Part shown: positions 1 through 11,200 of the stretch, in pieces | How the letters are laid out: every line of letters starts with the position of its first letter | How positions within the stretch are numbered: position 1 is the first letter of the stretch | From: Trichobilharzia szidati | Lineage: Eukaryota > Platyhelminthes > Trematoda > Strigeidida > Schistosomatidae | NCBI GenBank assembly: GCA_944472155.2 | Contig: OX235275.1 | Span: forward strand, 52,655,228-52,719,227 | Direction: 5' to 3' | Length of the DNA: 64,000 nucleotides | The notes under the pieces: generated by a model | What the model saw: the letters and a program-made list of their open reading frames with translations, nothing else | Told to the model about the DNA's origin: nothing | Database searches by the model: none | Translations under genes and position numbers: made by a program

Positions 1-1382
1 CCATTGTTCTTCGTATTTTTAAACATATAATTTCCTATATACTTTCTGATTAATTTATCACGGAAGAATTATCAAGTGGCAAAGATTCCCCAAATGCCTG
101 AAGGTATTTTCAACTTCTACTCAAAGAGTTCGCCTTATTACGTAGACATCTCACATAGTATTTTCACAGAGCATGCAATGGGATGAACTGAAACCCAGAT
201 ATATCAGCTGTTTGTCTCCTTTTGCGATCCAACATTAGAAGCTCCCACGGTAACTTTCCAACTCAAAAGTGAATTGAACTGGGTTCACCATTAAAAATAA
301 AAGACAATTCGGCGAAGTTATCTTCGTAGACTGCATAATCGTATTCATATTAACCAAAAACGTGTAGTAGTCCGTCATTGAGTAATAGACGAGATGATAT
401 AATCACTCAAAAGTGGTCTATGCGCTACAGGCTTTATGACAAATGCGGATGAAGAACGAGAAAAGTATAGAAGCCTAATTTCGAATTATAGAGTAGCTAA
501 AATTAGCCCGACTATGGACGATGAATCGCGCCCAAAACATCATCTGATAAATAATACTATCGGAATGTGACATACTTCCAATACACAAATTAATATGGGA
601 TTACATACCACCACAACACACTGTCCAAGTTCTACACACAATTAAACCATCTAAAAACAAACTTTATGCCATTGACACCAAGCCTATTTCCGCTCAACTC
701 TGCGTTTATATAAAATAATTATTCCTCTCCCCCTAAGGTAACCCGAGGAATCTTCAATTTTACATACGTATAACTCATTTATAACTTCAGACAATAATAG
801 CCGGGTCTAACTCACCGATCATTCAGCATACTTATATTCTGTATCCACCTTCATATACAAAGAAGCTCGCCAAGGTACAGCATCATTTGGAAATTATCAA
901 ATGAGTTTAAAATCACCACACTTATATAATGACTTGTAGGCATTATCGCAAAGCCGTTTGATAGTAACTATAATACTTGTCATGAACATGGAAGACAACA
1001 CCTTTAAATGGTGTCCAAAAGATGATGAATGTCCACGGGAACTTCACCACGTTCATTAACGTCTTAGTTTTTTTATATTTTGATTACAGCTTGATGACAC
1101 ACCGTATTTTCAGTACGAGTATGGCATTTTCAGCATGGATATCGGTAGCCCAAATTTTGCAGGCCGACCGTAGATATTGGGTGTGCGTCGGTAGGGGATC
1201 GAACCCCGGACCATGTGCATGGTCGGCGAGAGTCCTAACCACTGTGCCCCAGAAATAACCATGTATGTTGAGCTGCAGCTATAAACGCTACGGTCCTACT
1301 AACCTTTCAAATAAAGAGCATTGAAATAAATATTCTGAAATCCTCCTGCCTCACAATAAATGAGGCAAGTGACTCAATCACT
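1..1382. repeat. Left-edge copy of a dispersed non-coding duplication
   Basis: This stretch is closely similar, in the same orientation, to 40572-41757. Long identical runs are interrupted by small indels and substitutions. The copy runs off the left edge and stops at the N gap, so its true length is unknown. I see no coding sequence in it. The main structural difference is a SINE at about 1060-1250 here that is missing in the other copy. Confidence 0.9.
1045..1258 (-). mobile_element. tRNA-like SINE (family C), inserted in the duplication
   Basis: Read on the minus strand it has a tRNA-like head with an A-box-like GGCACAGTGGTTAGGACTC and a B-box-like GGTTCGATCC, then a body and an A/T-rich tail. 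It matches the copy at 23408-23608 in head and body. The first bases of the head are altered. The homologous locus at about 41630 lacks it, so the insertion came after the duplication. No clear target-site duplication is visible. Confidence 0.75.
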
Positions 1383-1882
1383 NNNNNNNNNNNNNNNNNN
1401 NNNNNNNNNNNNNNNNNNNNNNNNNNNNNNNNNNNNNNNNNNNNNNNNNNNNNNNNNNNNNNNNNNNNNNNNNNNNNNNNNNNNNNNNNNNNNNNNNNNN
1501 NNNNNNNNNNNNNNNNNNNNNNNNNNNNNNNNNNNNNNNNNNNNNNNNNNNNNNNNNNNNNNNNNNNNNNNNNNNNNNNNNNNNNNNNNNNNNNNNNNNN
1601 NNNNNNNNNNNNNNNNNNNNNNNNNNNNNNNNNNNNNNNNNNNNNNNNNNNNNNNNNNNNNNNNNNNNNNNNNNNNNNNNNNNNNNNNNNNNNNNNNNNN
1701 NNNNNNNNNNNNNNNNNNNNNNNNNNNNNNNNNNNNNNNNNNNNNNNNNNNNNNNNNNNNNNNNNNNNNNNNNNNNNNNNNNNNNNNNNNNNNNNNNNNN
1801 NNNNNNNNNNNNNNNNNNNNNNNNNNNNNNNNNNNNNNNNNNNNNNNNNNNNNNNNNNNNNNNNNNNNNNNNNNNNNNNNNN
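1383..1882. other. Assembly gap (500 N)
   Basis: A run of exactly 500 N. Nothing can be said about its content. The other copy of the left-flanking duplication continues past the equivalent point (41757). Confidence 0.99.
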
Positions 1883-2037
1883 GAAAACATCGGTTGGCGG
1901 CAGTATAAGTCTACTTTTATTGCTCTCGACAATCTTAGATGTAGTGCTTCACTAGCCATGTGACTTCATTTAAATTTCTAACCGGATCCATGACCAAATC
2001 ACTTTAAATTTTGACTATGGTATGCAGTTTACTATAC

Positions 2038-2348
2038 TGTAACGACAGAAGACAAGGGCCAGGCAACAGATCCTTTATTAAGGAAAATCAACACATATTT
2101 ATAGATTTTAATGTACATTATTGTGGATTATTTTTAGTAGAAAATACAGTCTTTTGATTGGTTGTTTCTCACAGAACGTTAACCTTGCATCTCTTTGTGG
2201 CTAGCTGTGTCAGATCATCCATATGCTAATTGTATCCGCCTACGCAAAGCCTTTGTTCTCATTTTCTCACCACCACCAATATTGGGGACATAAACATTGA
2301 CGTCAATTACTGTCTACCAACTTTGGCTAGCAGCCATCTCTTACCACA
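2038..2348 (-). mobile_element. Solo LTR, older copy of the 15112-15451 family
   Basis: Similar along its length to 15112-15451. On the minus strand it runs TG...CA and has an AAT-rich poly(A)-like region near the end, as an LTR would. No internal retroelement sequence flanks it. It is about 30 bp shorter than the second copy, and no target-site duplication is obvious. Confidence 0.6.
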
Positions 2349-2447
2349 ATATTGCTGAATAAAGTAAATAGTTGTGCAGTTTCACATTGCTGAGTAATTC
2401 ATTTCTACCGACTAGTAGACAGAGTTTGTATGATACTATTTAAAACT

Positions 2448-2468
2448 TTATTATTATTATTATTATTA
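2448..2468. repeat. TTA microsatellite
   Basis: Seven uninterrupted TTA units. No other feature is seen between the solo LTR and the RTE element at 2700. Confidence 0.85.
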
Positions 2469-2699
2469 CCATCATTATTCACTTCAGTGTGCATATTTTG
2501 TTTGTTTGCAAAGTACGACACGTTTATTAATAAAAATGCCATACCATACAACTTGGATTCTGTGTACTCCGTAATCGCTCGATATTAGTAAGATGACGTA
2601 GGCTGGTTGACCACCAAAACTATGTTTAATTAGCAACTTTACAAGAGTAGAGATTATCTTTTATTAAAACCATAGGTAAAGGAGTACTTTCATTATTTT

Positions 2700-3935
2700 T
2701 ATTATTACTCTTCCCTTGGGTTCCTAGTGGAACATAGGGCTTCCACTGCACGCCTCCACTTGCTTCTGTCTTCTGCTATACTTTTCACATGCATCCATGT
2801 TAGTCCACACTGTTTCAACTCCTCTTCACACGATCTCCTCCATGTCACCCTTGGACGTACCACTCACCGCTTCCCTTTCCGGTTCCACTCGAGCGATGGC
2901 CTGACGCGCGATGTCACCCAGCGGAGGCCTCCTCAGCGAGTGTCCAATCCATCTCCACTTACTCCTGCATATTTGTTGGGAGATTGATTCTTGTTTTGTT
3001 TGTTCCCATAGTTTCTCGTTGGTTTTTGTTCTTTCCGGCCATCTAATTGATCTTCAGTATAGGGCCAGCGAAGACAGCTGTTGATAAAGGTCTGCAACAG
3101 GCTGTTGGAAATATTCTTTGTGACCCGCCGCCAAGTTTCTGATCCATCCGTATAGAAGAACTGACTGACTTGACGTTTGTATTGAAAATCCGAATCATTT
3201 TGTTGTTGATGGTGAGTTGAGTGACGAAGATTTCCAGATTGGTTTCAGGTTGATGAATGTGTTTCTCGCCTTCCCGATTCTCGATTTGACATCTTCGTCC
3301 GTTCCTCCTGTAGTCGGGACAATGCTCCCTAGATAAGTGAATGAAGTAACCTCTTTCAAATCCCTCCTCCCGTTGATGGTGATTGGCGCTGGATGTTACT
3401 GTTGCTGCTGTTGTTGTTGTTGTTGGTTGGTTATTTTCATAACCTCCGTCTTGTCTATGTTCACCTGGAGTCCTGTCTTCTCTGGCTGCTTCTTCGACCA
3501 GTTTGTCGGTTTTCGCTTGTTAGTCTTCGATTTTGTGTGACATCAAACATAAATCATCCACGCGCGAAATCCAGGTCTTCCAGGTTCTTCACGTCGGTCC
3601 AGGATATCCCTGTCTTCTCGTTTCCCACTGTCTGACGCATAATCCAGTCCACCACAATTAGGAATCAATATCATTGGTGATAATAAGCACCCTTGTCTGA
3701 CTCCTGTGTTTACTGCAAAGGCCTCACTGAGTTTTCCGTTGTGGATCACTTGACATGTGCCGTTGTCGTACAGCTGTTGAATAAGGTTGATGAATATTTG
3801 GGGTACGCCGTAGTACTCGAGTAGTTTCCAAATTACTTCGCGGTCAACGCTGTCGAAGGCCTTCTCAAAGTCTATAAAGTTGAGGTAGAGGTTTGATTGC
3901 CATTCCATGCTTTGTTCTGTGATGATGATGCGTAG
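2700..3935 (-). mobile_element. RTE-class LINE, RT palm to 3' end, degenerate
   Basis: The minus-strand translation gives a non-LTR reverse transcriptase segment with FIDFEKAFDSVDREVIWKLL and TGVRQGCLLSP, then the thumb-side motifs (FTYLGSIV, IGKAR) and the terminal block ending in EALCSTRNPRE that is usual for schistosome RTE elements. The reading frame is broken by stops and frameshifts, and the catalytic FADD segment has been lost just after the RQG motif. A short GTT/GCT microsatellite lies at 3399-3425 inside it. RTE-type elements of this kind recur at 9755, 10435 and 14890. Confidence 0.8.
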
Positions 3936-3989
3936 AGTTGCAATTTGGTCAGAACATGATCTTGAAATACTTTCAAGAGCTTCTTTATA

Positions 3990-4860
3990 GAGATTTCATT
4001 GGTCACGTTCAGGTCAAGAAATATGACAAACGTTAGACGCTAGTACGTATACTTATCTTCCAGAATCTGTCAAAAAAAGAATATAAAATCAATACACATT
4101 CTTAGATGGTTGAAGGCAATCGGCGGGAAGCCTCACCTGATCTAGGTTTCGTGCTAGTTGGCACTCCTCCGTCACCAACACTTATCTACAAACTTGAAGG
4201 GACTCATGTCCCTTCTCCGTTTCGTATCCACGTCACCCAGTGCATCTAATATCATCAAATCAATGTGCACCGTGATAGCGAGTTACCTAGAATGGTGGCT
4301 ACATTGCATACCTGACTGATATAATTCAGTCTGCACCAAACAAAGGACTAGACACATCACACTGGTTACTAGTCTCCGATCAAAATACACACTCTTCCTG
4401 ACTTAAAGCCTATCTGCTTCATTCCTCCTGAGCACCGTTGAGTATACACGTAATTACTGAATCCTGACGTTTAAACACTATATTAGTCAGACTTATCACC
4501 TTATTATTATCACATGTAGACGTGTCTCTATTTCCAAAAGGAGAGATAATCATTGATTCACGCCAGTCTAATGGGACTATCTCTGACTCACAGTCATTAA
4601 TTACCTAAGATCTTAGTTAATTCCTAAAACAGGTCATTACCACTATCCATAATCACCTCTGAAATCATTACAGCAGGTCCCACTGCTTTGCCTCTTTCCA
4701 TATTACAGAGAGCTTGTAGGTCCCGCGTTGATATTCAACTCGGGGAAGCCTTGGATGCTGGTCAAATTAAGCATAGCTTTAGGCCACTTAAATTGCTCTA
4801 ATTTCGTCATGTATGCATATGAAGTCTATAGGGATTTGATTGGTGTCGAGGTTATTTTTC
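3990..4860 (-). mobile_element. LINE-B fragment, split by a retroposon
   Basis: Both halves match the RT N-terminal region of the longer LINE-B copy at 5030-7330 (compare 4010-4098 plus 4384-4860 with about 6270-6740). Conceptual translation includes GKAVGP and a downstream region where intact elements have a GPD-type motif. The copy is interrupted at 4099-4383 by a family B retroposon with a perfect 8-bp target-site duplication. The frame is broken. Confidence 0.65.
4099..4383 (-). mobile_element. Hammerhead retroposon (family B), with 8-bp TSD
   Basis: A 285-bp insertion in LINE-B, flanked by AATACACA at 4091-4098 and 4384-4391. Related copies are at 12541-12811, 19640-19830 and 31435-31690. 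The minus strand carries a hammerhead-like core: CGGAGGA (one substitution from CUGANGA), a GTGCC/AGCAC stem II, GAAAC, and a near-palindromic stem III followed by an AUC triplet. I cannot name this repeat family. Confidence 0.8.
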
Positions 4861-5029
4861 ATCAGAAGGCGACATCAGAAAGAAACAAATGACAAGGACT
4901 ACTTACGCTTTAACAGTAATCGATCCTTAAATCCAACTAAAGCTTATCAAAACATGTCTAAATGCGATCATTACTGATTCCTTGTGCCCCTTCTTCACGA
5001 GTAGAACATGGAGACTAAGAGGCAAATCT

Positions 5030-7330
5030 TGATTGCCCTTGGTTTTTTATGAAATCACTTTCAAATGGCTCAATAACCTCCCAGAAACTTCCATTTTCTC
5101 TTCATATAGTTTTCACTGCATCACACTTGGTCAGCCAACTCGTCGTTTTCCATCAGAGTTCCACTCAAAGGTATGTTTAGCATGTGACGTGGCTGGCTGG
5201 CTCAAACTAACTGTTGTGGATTTCATTGACTGATGAAGCCATATTTTCGTTTGAGCACCACCATCACCAGCTCTTTTCCAACCTGATCCATAATCTATGA
5301 ATCAGTTAGCAATACCCGTCGAGGAAGGTCATGACTAGGGATGCATGCGTAATACGTCCTAACCATCTCACTTGACTTAGCTTCACAACCCCGTCTATTG
5401 ATTCCCCCCCCCCAACTCACCTAGCACTCGACCAATGCCTAACCTCAAAATTGCTCGCCCTATGATACGACTTCACACCGGAGATAGAACGCAGGCACCT
5501 ATGCTCAAAGACAGCTAGCCGGCCTTTTCATGTCTTCCACTCTCAATGGCCAGGTCTCACAGCCATAAAGGAGGACAGAGCCAACTGCTGCAGTGCAGTA
5601 TACACGCCCTTTGGTCGATAGCCAGCCAGCCGGGTATCACGTCTACGCCAGAGACGGCTTAAACCGGCATATGCGAAACCAGCCTTCTGTATCCGTGCAG
5701 AGATTTCGTCAGCGATCAACCCGTTGTGGCCGGCTGATGCAACTTCCCAAATAAGTGAAACAGTCAACGTGCTCTACCACTTCACTCCCTATTTCTAAGC
5801 CAGGAGTCAGTGTAGTCCAGTCCTGTACCGTCATCTTACATTCGACAGAGAGAGCGAATCTCATGCCAAACATTCGTAGATTGCTGTTCCTCAAGGTGTT
5901 CAAAAGACTGCTGGATTTCGTCAGTGTCTCCACCCAGCAGGAAGACTATATCATCTTCATATTCTAAGTCAACGAGGCTATTATTCCCTGATGGTGACAA
6001 ATCAATCCCTGAGTCTCTGAAGTCAATTAGGGTTAAGTCCATTAGTACATCTATGATGAAATTGAACAGAAATAGGGACAGTGGACATCCCTGACGGACA
6101 CTACTAGATGTCACCAGCTCAGATGACAACTCGCCATAAGCTCTCACCTGGCTGACTGCATGAATTCGAGTAGAGTGGCTTGATTGGTGTGACGTATTTC
6201 CTCGGCATTGCCTTCACAGACAAACATCAACATAGTACCTCTCGGTCGATGGAGTCGAATGCCGCTTATTGGTCAAGAAATATGACAACTGTTGGACGCC
6301 GGTAAATATGCCTATGTTCCAGAATCTGTCGAAGGGTGAAGATATGGTCAATACACCCTCTTCCTGGTCTAAAGCCTGCCTGGTTCTCTCGTGTTTGTTT
6401 TCCCCGAGAACCTCTTAGTCTACGTAGGATAATTGAGCCTAGAACTTCAGACGTCGTATTGGTCAAGCTAATCTCCTTGTGATTATCACAAGACGTTCCA
6501 AGACGTTACCTAATACCTTAGTTAACTCAGACAGTAAACTGTCTCCACCATCCTTAAACACCTCTGGAGTAATTCCATCAGGGTCCGCATCTTTGCCTCG
6601 TTTCAGACTAGTGACAGCCTTAGTAACCTCAGTTAAGGGTCGAGGACCTGTGTCTATATCCCACTGAGGGAGGTGTTGGACGTTCAGTAAGCTGGGCGTG
6701 GCTGTAGGCCAGTTAAACTGCTGCTCAAAGTGTTCTTTCCAACATTCCTAGTCGTTTATCCTGGGAGCTAATTATGGTGCCATTTTTCTCAGACATTGTT
6801 TCACTTATCATTTGCCTTTTCACCACCTGTTTCCCTGATAAGTCTAAATAGTTGTCAGGTGTTACCAACTGTCGGTGCCCTTTCCATCTCTTTCGCTTTT
6901 GTAGCCCACCACTGTTCACCGTTGTTACGAAGGCTTCTTGTTAGTTTGCGTTTGAGTAACTTTCGCTCCTCATCATGTTCGGAGCTTGCCGGAATCAGTC
7001 TTCTTCCATCAATCAGTTCGGTTAAGGCGGAAGAGATCCAATGGCTCTTACTAACCTTTGGTTTTAGCTTATTAACAGCTTTTAAAGCTGTGTCTACAGT
7101 TAACTGTATATTGTACCAGGCTACCTCAGGGGAAGTCCTGTTGTCGACCTCAGACACTCGATTTGCTATTTCTCCCTTAAATAGGGATCCAGTGTCTTGA
7201 TCTAGTTAGGGACGTAACTGCCTCGCTGCCAGCAATTTTTATGTCATTTTTAATCGTAAGCATAAACGTGTGCGAACCAGGGCTTGGTCGGAGTCCACGA
7301 ATATGGTCTTCTACTGACCCTCGCCAACGA
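5030..7330 (-). mobile_element. LINE-B, EN end to 3' tail, degenerate
   Basis: Minus-strand translation, 5' to 3': the end of an endonuclease domain (about 7200-7330), a linker (about 6720-7150), RT entry motifs (ENQAGFRPGRGCIDHIFTLRQ, about 6280-6400), the RT core with SVRQGCPLSLFLFNF and the YEDD variant of the FADD catalytic box (about 5950-6090), a thumb segment (FTYLGSCIS), and the tail with SARIQKAGFAYAGLSRLWRRRD (about 5560-5720). Multiple frame breaks make it inactive. About 5120-5200 looks like a small RTE tail piece on the same strand. Further LINE-B copies lie at 33985-34960 and 51110-52260. Confidence 0.8.
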
Positions 7331-7918
7331 CACCCTATCGATATGCACTCTATTTGAGTCCAATGCTGATTGAGCTAGTAAATTAGGAGAGGTTGTATTA
7401 ATTATTAATTTATAATTGGTCGCTTAAGATTACTCACCAAATAAATAAACGTTAAATATATTACGTAATGAACAATTTGTTTTGATGATTTACATGGCTA
7501 ATACACTTCATGATTGGTTAATATGGGGAGATATTACGTCATATTTATTTAATTTATAATACACTAAAAGTAGATGGATAGACAGACAGACATATAGGTA
7601 GAATGTTAAGTGAATTAGTGAATTTCATTCTCCTACTATTTATCTATCTACATATCTGCCTATTTAACGAATTGATTATAAAATCAATAAAAATCTAATC
7701 GATAATCATTCACATTTGAATTCTACTCTTAGACATCGTATTATATTATTGATCCATTTTATACACAAATAACCATACATCCTTCGTTAACACTAATCAC
7801 AGGAGAAAAAGAAAGGAAAGGAGACGCTTTTTTAAACAAAATTCAGTGGAAATCATTCACTTGCTGAATAAAAAGCAGAAAATCACACACAATATTTCTG
7901 TCAGTTTACGAATCAAAC
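7331..7918. other. Region upstream of LSM14
   Basis: AT-rich sequence between the LINE and the LSM14 start codon. It should hold the promoter and 5' UTR of LSM14, but I can identify no core promoter element or transcription start with confidence. A purine-rich tract lies at about 7803-7825. Confidence 0.4.
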
Positions 7919-8296
7919 ATGCCTGGAACAGAGATTCAAATAAATCGTCTCTCTTTGGGTACAAAAATCTCCTTGATGACACATGCCCAATATCGTTATG
8001 AAGGTACAGTAGTAGCTATCAATTCAATTGAAGGTACGCTTACCTTACAAAATGTGAAATTTTGGGGAACTGAAAATCGTATCTCACCAAATGGAACCAA
8101 TCAAAATGCTGAGAATAAAGAACCAGCAGTTGGGACAGTGTTTGATTCAGTTACCTTTTGGATGTCAAGTATTAATCAAATGCGATTGTTGGATGATATG
8201 AAAACGGAACAAAATGAGCTGGGAGATAAAGCTGTTGTAAAAGCAGCTGTAGCAATCGATGGAAGTAGAGGAACAGGAAGACGTCAAAGAAATTGG
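7919..8296 (+). CDS. LSM14: LSM14 exon 1: Lsm domain
   Basis: 126 complete codons. GTKISLMTHAQYRYEGTVVA and FWGTENR correspond to the Lsm strands with the RYEG motif of LSM14 proteins. Between GTENR and the last strand (FDSVTFWMSSI) the loop is enlarged by an Asn-rich segment. The exon ends in phase 0 at TGG before gtaagt. Confidence 0.92.
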
Positions 8297-11200
8297 GTAA
8301 GTGAAAAGCTGAACCTTATTGAAATATGTTATGTATGTTACTAAACTCATACCTGATCCTAGGATGATATATATATATATATATATATGATTTTCTACCG
8401 CATTTCTTTACTCTCTGAGTAGAACATAGGGTTCCATCGGATGGCCCTACACTAATACATATAGTTTTTTACATCAAAATTGTTTTTACCATTCAAGTGG
8501 TTATTTTAGTTAATCGTTTTTTAGGTATAGGCCGGGGGGTGAAATTTATAGGTTAAAACATCAAAACATCAGTTAACTGATAGATATTAGTAACAAAATA
8601 TCTAAGTCTTGAAGGAGGGGTGAAAATAATTGCTGAATTCAAGATTAGTTCATTCTTAGGAGTTATCGACAAGTTATTATATAATCGAGAGATTTGTAAG
8701 AAGAATAGGATGACTCATAAGAATTACGTAAAATACAAACAAGTTAATGGAGTCATCTAGACTTATAAAAATAACAAAATCAAAAGATATTTACAAGGGA
8801 AGGGGTAAAAGTCGTTTATGAAAACTTAGTACTTAGTATTTGGACATAGCAAAGAAAGAGGTAGTGGCAATTTCTTCTAAAGACTCACAGATTTTGCTTG
8901 TTCGGATGAATTCCGATTGCCTCTGCCGTATTTAAAAGTCATACTCGTAGACCATGAGGTAGGTTGGGTGAAATAACTTTAACAGATTTTTCAGAGTTGA
9001 CTTGATGTCCAGTATCGATGAGATGAGCTAGTATTGAGGCGCGTATAGCTTTTTTCGGAACTTTATCAAAACAAGATGTATTTAGTTTTTAAAAACTATT
9101 TTTCCCCCTTCCCTTGTAACTATCTTCCAACTTTGTTAATTTTTACAATTCTAGCTAATTCTATTAACTTGTTTGTATTTTACGTAATTCATCTGAGTCA
9201 TCCTATTCTTCTTTATCATCACTGCTATTTTACAAATTTTTTGATTATGTAATGACTTATTGCTAACCCCTATGAAGTAACTTATCTTGAGTTCGGTAAT
9301 TAATTTTCACCCATCCTTTAAAAACTTGGATAAATTGTTACTAACATTTATTAGTTAATTTTCCTGACGACTTTTAAACTCTTAATTTCATCCCCCCTTC
9401 CCCACGGGCCTATACCTAAAACTGATCAACTAAAATAACCACTTGGTTGGCTAAACATTTTCATGTAAAAACTATGTGTATTAGTGTAGAGCAAGTAGAT
9501 GATGAGGAACTGCTAACTGAAATAAAGGAATGCACTTTTCTTCACTGAACTTGTTGTTTTTTCTAATATGCCTGAACACTAATTCTGCTGATCATATTGA
9601 TATCACATGTCTGCCCCTAATAATCTTCTTATGTATTTGTGAAACCTGATGAGAAATTATAGAAAATACTTATTTGCTTAAGTTGTGTTCTACCTCTGTC
9701 TAAATATGTATATGAACTCCACCATATTACCGTCGAAGTAACTACCAACTGTTTTTTCCCAGCTCAAGTTCCATTGAACGCCGTAGCTGGCGTACGCTTT
9801 CATCCAACAGTCTCTTCAGCATGTGTCCAACTAATCTAGATTTCCTACGGCATGTTTTTTTGACAGTAGGTTCTTGATTGGTTTATTCCCAAAGTTACTT
9901 GGTGGTAATTCTTTCTGGCTATTTGATCTCCAGTTTAGAGCGAAGGCAGCTGTTGATAAAAGTCTGAAGCCTGTTGGAAATATTCTCCACGACTCACTAA
10001 GTTTCCCATCCATATAGAAGTATTCACTTAACATTTTTCTTGAATATCCAAATTTCTCTCTTTATGGTGGTTGAGTGCAGAAGATTTAAAAACCGATTTC
10101 AAGGGGATGATGGTTTGTCTTGTCTTTCCGATTCTCGTTTTGACATCCTGATCCATAACCCCTGTAGTTGGAATGATGCTGCTTAGACAAGTGAAAGAGG
10201 TTACTTCTCTGAGATATCTCCCTTTGATAGTAACTGCTACCTATTGTTGTTGGTCGGGTAACACCATGACCTCTGTCTTCTGCATCTTCATTTGAAGTCT
10301 TGCCTTTACTATCTCTCCTGTCATCTTGTCGATTTTCGTCTGTAGATATTCAATTTTTCTGTGACATCAAGCAGAATTTATCCACGAAACCAAGGTTCGC
10401 TATCAATATATAAGTTTATGAAATATATATTATTATAAATCCCTTTGGCTCCAAGTGGAATATAGGGCTTCAGCAACACATCTCCATTTCTTTTTATTTT
10501 CTGAGGTCCTATTCAGCTGGCTAACACCTCGATTGCCCATAATCTCTCATCTCTTCCTTCCCAGTACACCATCTCCTCCAGGTCACAATAGCGCCGAGGA
10601 TCCACTCATTGCTTCCCATTGGAATTCCCCTCTAGCGATGGCCTGCATTGTGCGCGATGTCATGCGACGGTCTCCTCACTATATGCCATCTCCATCCATC
10701 TCCATCTCGTACATACTTGTTGAAAAATCGGCTGTCGCCTGTTGGTTTATTCCTAGGCTTTCTTGTTGCCAATTCTTTCTAGCCGGTCGGCCATTTGATC
10801 TTCAGTATACAGCCAGCGAAGGCAGATGTTGATAAAAGTCTGCAGTAGCCTGTTGGAAATTCTTTTCATGACACGCTGGCCAAGTTTCTGACCCGTATAG
10901 AGACATTAACTGACTGTATTCACCTTTGTGTTGAAAATCCGAATCTTGTCCCTCACGTTGGCTGAGTCACTATGGAAAATTTCCAAACTGGTTTCAGGCT
11001 GATGAAGGCGTATCTTATCTTTCCGATTCTGGCATCATCCGTTCCGATTACCTGAGGTTGAAACGATACTTGATGGCCAGATAAGTGAAGGAGGTGACCT
11101 CTCTTAAATTTCTCCCGTTGACGGTGATCGGTGCTGGTTGTTGTTGCTGCTGTCTCTCTTCGTTGGTTATCTTCATCACTTCCATCTTACTTGTGTTCAC

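Noticed and set aside
1360..1959. Long frames spanning the N run
   Set aside because: They are open only because N codons are not stops.
7331..7918. A named promoter for LSM14
   Set aside because: AT-rich sequence gives many TATA-like strings by chance; none can be chosen.
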